The notes under the pieces were generated by a model that had not been told where the DNA came from, did no database searches, and was given only the letters and a program-made list of their open reading frames with translations. A stretch of DNA of 6,223 nt from Rickettsiales bacterium (lineage in GTDB: Bacteria; Pseudomonadota; Alphaproteobacteria; Rickettsiales; Deianiraeaceae): assembly GCA_947378695.1 (NCBI GenBank), contig CANCKZ010000047.1, forward strand, positions 1 to 6,223, given 5' to 3'. The position numbers and the translations under genes were made by a program. Below, one piece after another: positions 1 through 5,774 of the stretch (position 1 is its first letter; every line of letters begins with the position of its first letter).

Positions 1-124
1 ACTGCTGTTTAAAAATTCATAATTATCTATAAAACCTTTTTTTTTTAAATGTAAATAAAAAAAAATCTTGCAATAATTATTATTAGAAAACAATTTCCAA
101 CGAAATGCAATTTTATTAAGCACG
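1..124. other. A+T-rich intergenic leader upstream of the cysteine-rich membrane protein gene
   Basis: No gene is visible here. The stretch is almost entirely A and T. It contains a run of ten T (37-46) and, ten bases later, a run of nine A (57-65), which could pair as a weak A/T stem. A TATAAA (28-33) and a TATTAT (78-83) resemble -10 boxes, and a TTGCAA (68-73) resembles a -35 box, but no pair has both good sequence and 16-18 bp spacing. The promoter for the gene at 125 must lie here or further upstream, and I cannot place it. No clear Shine-Dalgarno sequence precedes the ATG at 125; the bases just before it read ttaagcacg. Confidence 0.6.
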
Positions 125-2362
125 ATGGATAAAAAGAAGGTTATAATCATAACAATTACCCTAGCAGTAGTTGGATTATTCGCATACTTAATCTTTTTCA
201 GCGGAAGTCCAAAAGAAGACGATGCAAGTTTGCCATCTTTTAGTGCAAAGGAAAGTTCACGCAAGCATAAAAGAGAAAAACAAACAGACCAACCAAACGC
301 ACAATCGGCAAATGGTGTAATTACCCAAGCCGATGTTGGAACACAATCGGATAACGATACATCGTTTCAATCAACATCAGTTCAAAGAAAACAGCAGGGA
401 TATTTCAGTGCATCGCCAATTCTAAGTGCAAACCAGTTGAATCCGCGAACACAACGCTCAAACTCCTCATCACCAACATCGTTTCAAGCAAGCGATTTTC
501 AATCCGCAAGAAGCGGTATAAATTCCAGCGGAGGAAGTTCTTCAGGTGGTGGTTCACCCGCAGAAACTCTATCAACATACAACACACGATTGCAAAATTG
601 CTCTACAACGCTGCAACCAATCCTTAACGCAAAATCAACGGATGCAAACGAAATAACGACAACGCTAATACAAATTCCCGGATTTTCAATGCTACCACTT
701 CCCACGCAAAGCACATACATTCAAAGCATTGCAACACAAACCAAAGGACAAACAGCCGACCCTTACTGTAAAATAATGTTGCAAACAATCAACCCACAAT
801 CAATCAATGTTGCAGCACTTTACAACGACTGCCAATCAATGGTTCGCAATTTTTATGCTTCAAAAGGTTCAAATTCAACAGAATACGATGCAATTTCCGC
901 TTTTGACAGCCTTGGTATTCTCAATGGAGCAACAACACCCACACAAAAACAATCCACACTTCAAAAATACCTTGGTGCAGAATACAGCACTGTGATTAGT
1001 GCAATGAGCCACTTAAACTCCACAAACCTTGGTATGCAGTCAAGCATTATATGCGCAAAGGTATCTGCTGGAATTGTGCATAGCATTAACGCTTCAAGTC
1101 CCTATCTAGCTTGCATCGATAATGTGAACGCCGCAAAAAAGAGCAACATAACCGATCCCGCAAAAGCAATTCCAGTTTATTCAAGTCTAACTGTTGGTGA
1201 TCAAAAAAAAGTTGCATCTTTTTATCAAAGCTTTATATCGGGCAGCAAGACTGCGGAAGATCTTTGCACATTCATCATAAATAATACAAAGATTTCAACA
1301 AAAACTGAGACCGTCCTATCGGATCATGTGCTAAATTCAACAGATAACGTCTCGCAGTCCTGCGATGCCGTTGTTAATGCAACAAAGGAGGCGTATAGCG
1401 ATTACACACTAAATCCCAATATTGACTTCATTTCACAAATAATAAACGATCTAGACCCTTATGAATTTTTGATACCAGGAACATCTCAGTCAGATATTAC
1501 AGATATAATGATAAAGAAAAGAATAACAAATCCATTGTTCACAAGTCTTCCATCTTCAAATCAATCAATGATTGCACAAAGACTATACGCAACATATTAC
1601 AGTCTAAATTCATTTGCAAATCCTTCAATCGATGGCATATATACCGAACTATTTCCATTTGTATGCAAATGTTCGCACGTTGATTTTGATGATATGGCTT
1701 GGAAAAATGCCGTTGTTGCGTATATGACAAGTAAAAGAAACGGAGGAACGCCAATTCCAACAAATACCGTGGCAAGACAAGCTGTTATATCATCATCAGA
1801 TTTCAGAAAGTCGTGTTCTGCAAAGGTAAAAAACGCTCTAAATGCTTCAACATTTACCTCATCAACTGTCACAACCGAAGCAATTGCTGCCTCTATTAGT
1901 GCTATCGATGCAACTTACACTTCCCTTGGTGATATTGGGTATATTGTAGATTCATTACTTTGCTATGTTCCACAATGCGTTCAAAATACATGCGCACAAT
2001 CTTGCCTTGTAAAACTTGAAGACGCATGTGATGCACTAACGGAAAAATACCTTGAAATAACACCACCTTCAACTCCCGATCAAATATTCAACTGCCCACT
2101 AAGCGCGTCAGGAAAGGCATCAAGCCCAAATGTTTGCTACACACTAACAGACGCCCAAAGAACAGGAATGACGCAAAATTTCTACGATACCATTCAATCG
2201 TTTAAAATCGATGCATCGTCCGTGAGAAAAACAATTATACAAAATGTTTGGAATGTTCATGTTGCAAGTCAAAAAGCAACAAATACACCAATTTCAACTA
2301 ATCAATGTGTTGAAGAGGCAAATAAAGCATGGTATGCTAAACTACAATCATTAACAAATTAA
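125..2362 (+). CDS. Membrane-anchored, cysteine-rich exported protein of unknown function (745 aa)
   Basis: I do not recognise the family. The protein starts MDKKK, followed by one hydrophobic segment (about residues 6-25) that should act as an uncleaved signal anchor, leaving a short cytoplasmic tail and about 720 residues outside the inner membrane. Residues 27-145 are a polar, Ser/Gln/Asn/Lys-rich linker without cysteine, ending in a Gly/Ser stretch (134-144). All 18 cysteines fall after this linker, at residues 159, 215, 236, 310, 330, 381, 413, 514, 516, 564, 613, 618, 623, 627, 635, 657, 671 and 728. The even number and this placement suggest disulfide bonding in the periplasm. Five segments begin with a Cys followed four residues later by Val, Leu or Ala and then by small or aromatic residues (at 159, 236, 413, 564, 728), hinting at a diverged repeat. 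No enzyme motif is visible. The downstream argD starts 15 bases after the stop, so the genes are probably co-transcribed. A surface structure, secretion or host-contact role is possible but unproven. The ORF itself is very secure; the function is unknown. Confidence 0.93.
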   Translation: MDKKKVIIITITLAVVGLFAYLIFFSGSPKEDDASLPSFSAKESSRKHKREKQTDQPNAQSANGVITQADVGTQSDNDTSFQSTSVQRKQQGYFSASPILSANQLNPRTQRSNSSSPTSFQASDFQSARSGINSSGGSSSGGGSPAETLSTYNTRLQNCSTTLQPILNAKSTDANEITTTLIQIPGFSMLPLPTQSTYIQSIATQTKGQTADPYCKIMLQTINPQSINVAALYNDCQSMVRNFYASKGSNSTEYDAISAFDSLGILNGATTPTQKQSTLQKYLGAEYSTVISAMSHLNSTNLGMQSSIICAKVSAGIVHSINASSPYLACIDNVNAAKKSNITDPAKAIPVYSSLTVGDQKKVASFYQSFISGSKTAEDLCTFIINNTKISTKTETVLSDHVLNSTDNVSQSCDAVVNATKEAYSDYTLNPNIDFISQIINDLDPYEFLIPGTSQSDITDIMIKKRITNPLFTSLPSSNQSMIAQRLYATYYSLNSFANPSIDGIYTELFPFVCKCSHVDFDDMAWKNAVVAYMTSKRNGGTPIPTNTVARQAVISSSDFRKSCSAKVKNALNASTFTSSTVTTEAIAASISAIDATYTSLGDIGYIVDSLLCYVPQCVQNTCAQSCLVKLEDACDALTEKYLEITPPSTPDQIFNCPLSASGKASSPNVCYTLTDAQRTGMTQNFYDTIQSFKIDASSVRKTIIQNVWNVHVASQKATNTPISTNQCVEEANKAWYAKLQSLTN
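359..487 (+). repeat. Two 12-bp direct repeats in the linker-coding part of the cysteine-rich protein gene
   Basis: The 12-mer acatcgtttcaa occurs at 359-370 and again at 476-487, each time encoding TSFQ in the same frame. The surrounding residues are also similar (TSFQSTSVQ and TSFQASDFQ), so the polar linker may have grown by partial duplication. The copies are short and this could be chance in a low-complexity region. Confidence 0.4.
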
Positions 2363-2377
2363 TTCATAACGCATAAA

Positions 2378-3550
2378 ATGAAACATAAGCATATTGTAAA
2401 TTCCCACACAAGAAATGAAACTCAGTTCACGCACGGAATTGGTGTGAATATATATTCCACAAATGGCGATGAATATCTTGATTTCCTAGCAGGCGTTGCG
2501 GTTAATTCTCTTGGACACTGCAACGAGAAAATCGTCAACGCATTAAACGAACAATCACGCAAAATGTGGCACATTTCCAATGTTTTTTATAGCAAAGAAA
2601 TGGACGACTGTGCGAAAACTCTTTGCACGGCAACTGGCATGGAAAATGTTTTCTTTTGCAACTCCGGTTCAGAAGCAGTTGAAGGGGCGATCAAAATGGC
2701 ACGCAAATTTTTTCAGGATCAAGGCAAGGAAAAATACGAGATAATCACTTGCAAAGGTTCGTTTCACGGCAGAAGCATAACAAACATTTCAGCCGCTGGT
2801 GAAGAGGCTTACATGAAGGGGTTTTATCCAATTTTGGAAGGCTTTTCGCATGTTGAATATGGCAATGTTAATGCCGTTCGTGAGGCTATCACCGAACGCA
2901 CTGCGGGAATTTTAGTCGAACCAATTCAAGGCGAAGGGGGTTTAAAATTCGCAGGCTGGAATTACCTTAATGAACTTTCGGCACTTGCAAAAGAAAAAGG
3001 AATTTTACTCATTTTGGACGAAGTTCAATGCGGAGCAGGCAGAACAGGAAAATTCAGTGCATTTGATTGGTCAGATATTCGCCCAGATATTATTGCCCTT
3101 GCAAAAGGAATTGGCGGAGGCTTTCCCGTTGGTGCAACGCTTTTTGGAAAATCAACACAAAGCGTTATAACAGTTGGTTCGCACGGAACAACATTTGGTG
3201 GGAACCCCCTTGCAATGGCTGTGACAAATGCCGTTTGCACGGAAATTTCCAACCCAGATTTCCTGAAAAATGTGCAAGTACAATCAAAAAACATTGGCGA
3301 TATGCTGCAAAACTTGATGCAAAAGTTCCCGCACGTAATCAAAGAAATTCGTGGTTTTGGTCTAATGACAGGCTTCATGTTGCACGAATCGTTTGCGGTT
3401 AAAGCTGTTGCGGATAAAGCTTTTGCGAACAAACTTCTAACAATGCCGGCACGAAATAATGTTTTAAGATTACTTCCTCCGTTGATTATTCAAGAACACC
3501 ATGTTCAAAAAGCTGGTGAAATTCTTGAAAAAACCCTTATGGAATTGTAA
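2378..3550 (+). CDS. argD: Acetylornithine (possibly also succinyl-DAP) aminotransferase, PLP-dependent
   Basis: This is a class III, fold-type I PLP aminotransferase. It interconverts N-acetylornithine plus 2-oxoglutarate with N-acetylglutamate semialdehyde plus glutamate in arginine synthesis. Enterobacterial ArgD also does the DapC step of lysine/meso-DAP synthesis. Visible motifs in order are YLDFLAGVAV near the N-terminus (33-42), the phosphate-binding NSGSEA loop (95-100), SFHGRS (128-133), LVEPIQGEGG (179-188), the LDEVQCGAGRTG segment with PLP-binding Asp214, the Schiff-base Lys243 in ALAKGIGGGFPVGA, and HGTTFGGNPLA (269-279). The length of 390 residues is normal and all key residues are present, so it should be active. 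The start at 2378 matches the usual ArgD N-terminus; no Shine-Dalgarno sequence is seen. It lies 15 bases after the cysteine-rich protein gene with no obvious promoter between them. Its last 14 bases overlap the convergent protease gene. Paralogues such as succinylornithine, ornithine or 4-aminobutyrate aminotransferase are alternatives, but the sequence reads most like ArgD. Confidence 0.9.
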   Translation: MKHKHIVNSHTRNETQFTHGIGVNIYSTNGDEYLDFLAGVAVNSLGHCNEKIVNALNEQSRKMWHISNVFYSKEMDDCAKTLCTATGMENVFFCNSGSEAVEGAIKMARKFFQDQGKEKYEIITCKGSFHGRSITNISAAGEEAYMKGFYPILEGFSHVEYGNVNAVREAITERTAGILVEPIQGEGGLKFAGWNYLNELSALAKEKGILLILDEVQCGAGRTGKFSAFDWSDIRPDIIALAKGIGGGFPVGATLFGKSTQSVITVGSHGTTFGGNPLAMAVTNAVCTEISNPDFLKNVQVQSKNIGDMLQNLMQKFPHVIKEIRGFGLMTGFMLHESFAVKAVADKAFANKLLTMPARNNVLRLLPPLIIQEHHVQKAGEILEKTLMEL

Positions 3551-4487
3551 TTGTTATAACCTCTCTGCCACGCAGAATTGTGAATGTTGTTTCATCACTT
3601 GCGTAAATATTACTTGTGATGAGCTGTAAATCGTTCACATTTTGCACTTTTTGTGAATTTATTGCCGTTATGATATCCCACGCTTGAAGTTTTTCATCGA
3701 TTGAGTGGGTTATTAAAACGCCAAGGTTTTTCTGCGATGAACTTCTTGCGTTGTCTTCAAGGCTTATGGAATCGTATTTTTGCAAGTCCATTACATAGAA
3801 ATCGAACTTTTTTTTCTTGAAATTCTCCCCTGCTGTCATTTTTTCAAGGTTTTTTGCAATTTTGGAGATTTTTGTTGCAATTGCGTTGCCTGTTTGCTTT
3901 TGAAACGAGGTTACAACGCCGCAAATGGCGTCTCCGCAAAAAACAGGAGACCCAGAAAACCCTTGTGAAATCTCAACATCGCACACAAAACTGTTTGATA
4001 ACCCCTGCAAAACTTTTCCGTGAATGTGGTTTTTTTTGTCTGATATTGTGATTTTTGCTTGGGGTTGGGGGTCGCTTTTTGCAAATTGAAGTGGATGCGA
4101 TTGAAAATTCTTCACTTTCAAAACGGCAACATCAAGAACCTCATCAAAGCCAACAATTTCCACCGAATAAAGCACGCCCTCAATTGCCGTGAAAATGCTA
4201 TCGCTTCCTTCCACAACATGGTGGCTTGTCATTGCAGTGCCATCTTCACCGATAAAAAACCCCATACCGCTTGATTTTTCCCCACCAGAAACAACATCAA
4301 TCACGAACGGTTGTTTTTGCATCATTGTGCGAATTTCTTCTTTGCGAAGATTGTGCGTTGTGGAATAAAATTGTGCTTCCTTGTTGCGTTCAAGTTCTTG
4401 CCCGTATGCTTGACCGCCAGCCAAACCGCCAGCCAAAACAACAAACCGAAATATTACGCAACAAATAGAAAAAATGATTATTTTCAT
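3537..4487 (-). CDS. HtrA/DegS-like trypsin-fold serine protease with one PDZ domain, exported
   Basis: This 316-residue protein has an N-terminal hydrophobic segment (about 2-25) ending in an [11 protein letters not shown] stretch, read as a signal peptide (cleavage possible near residues 27-29) or a membrane anchor. The protease domain spans about 55-215, with a plausible triad of His90 (TSHHVVEG), Asp119 (LDVAVLKV) and Ser178 (GFSGSP). The Ser motif differs from the usual HtrA GNSGGP but keeps the G-x-S-G core. Residues 228-316 resemble a single PDZ domain (GVLITHS, then [21 protein letters not shown]). One PDZ and the short length recall DegS rather than the two-PDZ DegP. The role is probably cleavage of misfolded or signalling proteins in the periplasm. 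Cys184 and Cys189 flank the active-site loop and could form a disulfide. The start codon overlaps the dnaJ stop as ATGA, and an AAGGG lies 9 bases upstream (4497-4501), which supports this start and coupled translation. A run of eight A on the coding strand (3808-3815) encodes part of KKKK (224-227). Confidence is high for family, modest for subtype. Confidence 0.87.
   Translation of the reverse strand: MKIIIFSICCVIFRFVVLAGGLAGGQAYGQELERNKEAQFYSTTHNLRKEEIRTMMQKQPFVIDVVSGGEKSSGMGFFIGEDGTAMTSHHVVEGSDSIFTAIEGVLYSVEIVGFDEVLDVAVLKVKNFQSHPLQFAKSDPQPQAKITISDKKNHIHGKVLQGLSNSFVCDVEISQGFSGSPVFCGDAICGVVTSFQKQTGNAIATKISKIAKNLEKMTAGENFKKKKFDFYVMDLQKYDSISLEDNARSSSQKNLGVLITHSIDEKLQAWDIITAINSQKVQNVNDLQLITSNIYASDETTFTILRGREVITITIP
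4414..4437 (-). repeat. 12-bp perfect tandem duplication in the signal-peptide coding region of the protease
   Basis: The unit ccgccagccaaa occurs twice back to back (4414-4425 and 4426-4437, + strand), in frame, and produces the LAGGLAGG stretch at the end of the hydrophobic segment. One copy would leave a shorter but still plausible signal peptide, so this may be a recent in-frame slippage event that varies between strains. Confidence 0.7.
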
Positions 4488-5617
4488 GAAAAGAAGCCCT
4501 TAACTTTGTCGAAAAATCCTTGTGAATTTGGACTATTCTTCCCGCTAGATTCCGCCTTAAATTCCTCAATCAACTGTTTTTGTTTTTTGCTCAAATTTAC
4601 GGGAGTCTCAATTTTTGTTCGCAAAACCATATTTCCACGATTTCCCGCTGCATTCAAACGGTTCATACCCTTCCCCTTCACAACAACCTCGGAATCTGCT
4701 TGTGTTCCAGATGGCACCGACACCTTTTCGTATTTGCCATCAATTGTTGGAACTTCAAGTTCTGTGCCTAGTATGGCATCGGCAAATGGAATTGTTATGT
4801 TGAAGTGAATATCATTTTCAATGCGTGTGAAAAGCTTGTGTTTTTGAACTCCGACTAGAATGTATAAATCGCCGGTGCTTCCACCTCTAACGCCTGCGTC
4901 ACCTTGGTTTTGAAGAAGAATTTTCTGCCCATCTTTAATACCTAACGAAACCTTAACTTCAATAGTGCGATTCGAAACCTTGCGTCCTTCACCATCACAT
5001 TCACGACACTTATTCGAAATAGTTTGACCATTACCATGACAAGAATGACACGGAGTTTCCGTTATGAAGAAGCCTCGTTGTTGACGAATAACCCCAGAAC
5101 CCCTGCAAGTTCCGCAAGTGCTAACACCGGAACCACCAATTCCATTGCAAGGTTTGCAAGCAACATTTCCATTGAACGAGACTTTTTTTGTAACCCCAGT
5201 GTGTGCTTCTTCAAGTGTGATTGAAAGGGAGAATTGTAAATCTGAACCATCTGCCGCCATTGATCTGGAACGCCTTTGCCCACCGCCCGAATTGCCAAAT
5301 GGTGAACCGCCTCCGCCAAAAAATTGATTGAAAATATCTTCAAAACCGCCACCGCCAAATGGTGAACCGCCTTGCCCTTGCCCTCCAAAACCACCTTGAC
5401 CTTCCGTTGTGCCGTAGGTATCGTAATGTTCTTTTTTTTCAGGGTTTGAAAGCGTTTCGTAGGCTTCCGCCGCTTCCTTAAATTTTGTTTCGGCCTCTTT
5501 GTTATTGGGATTGCGATCCGGATGATACTTCATCGCAATTTTTCTGTATGCTTTTTTAATTTCTTCTGTGCTGGCACTTTTTGTTACGCCTAAAATTGCG
5601 TAGAGGTCTTTGGACAT
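4484..5617 (-). CDS. dnaJ: Chaperone DnaJ, type I Hsp40
   Basis: This is the cytosolic co-chaperone that delivers unfolded clients to DnaK and stimulates its ATPase. The J domain covers residues 3-70 with the HPD motif at 32-34. A Gly/Phe-rich region follows (about 73-113), including [11 protein letters not shown]. The zinc-binding region has four C-x-x-C-x-G-x-G motifs starting at Cys154, Cys168, Cys190 and Cys204, all intact. Two beta-rich client-binding domains (about 115-345) and the [10 protein letters not shown] tail complete a normal 377-residue type I DnaJ. The ATG at 5617 gives the expected N-terminus; no Shine-Dalgarno sequence precedes it. In most alphaproteobacteria dnaJ follows dnaK. 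Here the gene upstream is instead a divergent coiled-coil protein, and dnaJ is coupled to a downstream protease by a 4-base overlap. A heat-shock-type promoter motif lies upstream (5660-5687). The paralogue CbpA is ruled out by the zinc-finger region. Confidence 0.97.
   Translation of the reverse strand: MSKDLYAILGVTKSASTEEIKKAYRKIAMKYHPDRNPNNKEAETKFKEAAEAYETLSNPEKKEHYDTYGTTEGQGGFGGQGQGGSPFGGGGFEDIFNQFFGGGGSPFGNSGGGQRRSRSMAADGSDLQFSLSITLEEAHTGVTKKVSFNGNVACKPCNGIGGSGVSTCGTCRGSGVIRQQRGFFITETPCHSCHGNGQTISNKCRECDGEGRKVSNRTIEVKVSLGIKDGQKILLQNQGDAGVRGGSTGDLYILVGVQKHKLFTRIENDIHFNITIPFADAILGTELEVPTIDGKYEKVSVPSGTQADSEVVVKGKGMNRLNAAGNRGNMVLRTKIETPVNLSKKQKQLIEEFKAESSGKNSPNSQGFFDKVKGFFS
5294..5371 (-). 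repeat. 18-bp direct repeat with exact 60-bp period in the Gly/Phe region of dnaJ
   Basis: The sequence gccaaatggtgaaccgcc is found identically at 5294-5311 and 5354-5371 (+ strand), 60 bases apart and in frame, encoding GGSPFG twice. The Gly/Phe linker of DnaJ is flexible and tolerates length change. An 18-base match including the third codon positions suggests duplication or gene conversion rather than amino-acid constraint alone. Confidence 0.8.
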
Positions 5618-5659
5618 AAACTAAAATTCAAAAACGGTGATAATATAATGTATTCAACC

Positions 5660-5687
5660 ATTTAATCGCCAAAACTTAATTTTCAAG
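5660..5687 (-). promoter_or_regulatory. Possible RpoH (heat-shock sigma) promoter for dnaJ and the protease
   Basis: On the - strand CTTGAAA (5687 down to 5681) matches the heat-shock -35 box. Exactly 17 bases after its CTTG lies ATTAAAT (5666-5660), which matches four of the six fixed positions of the alphaproteobacterial RpoH -10 pattern CYTATNT. A transcript starting some 7 bases on would have a leader of about 35 bases before the dnaJ ATG, a sensible length. The motif is short and the -10 is imperfect in an A+T-rich region, so chance is a real possibility. The gene context (dnaJ plus protease) is what makes it credible. Confidence 0.4.
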
Positions 5688-5709
5688 GGAAATTATCATT
5701 GACTTGAAA
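5681..5709. repeat. Inverted pair of CTTGAAA motifs between the divergent genes
   Basis: TTTCAAG at 5681-5687 and CTTGAAA at 5703-5709 form a perfect 7-bp inverted repeat with a 15-bp centre. They can be read as two back-to-back -35 elements, one for each divergent gene, or as an operator half-site pair whose centres are 22 bp apart, about two helical turns. The left copy has a fair partner -10 for dnaJ; the right copy has no good partner at normal spacing. Confidence 0.6.
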
Positions 5710-5722
5710 TAATGAAATTTAT

Positions 5723-5728
5723 TTGACA
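5723..5728 (+). promoter_or_regulatory. Possible -35 box (TTGACA) for the coiled-coil protein gene
   Basis: A perfect TTGACA lies 46 bases before the ATG at 5775. No good -10 is found at 16-18 bp; the best hexamer there is TTTGAA at 5746-5751 with three matches. It is listed because the perfect -35 is placed and oriented suitably, but the promoter is not proven. Confidence 0.25.
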
Positions 5729-5758
5729 TTTATATTTTCCCGCATTTTGAACTTTCAT

Positions 5759-5772
5759 AACTTTTCAAAGTT
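5759..5772. promoter_or_regulatory. 14-bp near-palindrome just before the coiled-coil gene start
   Basis: Arms AACTTT (5759-5764) and AAAGTT (5767-5772) are separated by two bases, and the site ends two bases before the ATG. A further AACTTT copy lies at 5750-5755. The site covers the expected ribosome-binding position, where only AAAG (5767-5770) resembles a Shine-Dalgarno sequence. A small operator or a weak initiation-blocking hairpin is possible; the A+T-rich sequence makes chance quite likely. Confidence 0.25.
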
Positions 5773-5774
5773 CT

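Noticed and set aside
1597..1872. A 91-codon antisense frame within the cysteine-rich protein gene
   Set aside because: It has no family signal and no ribosome-binding site, and it overlaps a longer frame with a clear membrane anchor and patterned cysteines.
3025..3432. A 135-codon open frame on the - strand inside argD
   Set aside because: It is antisense to conserved catalytic segments of ArgD, including Lys243; it is open only because of the codon use of the real gene.
3530..3570. Possible bidirectional terminator at the convergent gene ends
   Set aside because: There is a T6 run on the - strand just after the protease stop, but the preceding sequence forms only about a 4-bp TTAT/ATAA stem, too weak to call.
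3808..3815. A8 run in the protease gene as a programmed frameshift site
   Set aside because: The frame continues intact through a full PDZ domain, and no stimulatory structure or useful alternative frame product is visible.
4311..4808. A 165-codon open frame on the + strand across the protease/dnaJ junction
   Set aside because: It lies wholly antisense to two well-supported genes, and its product has no recognisable domain or sensible composition.
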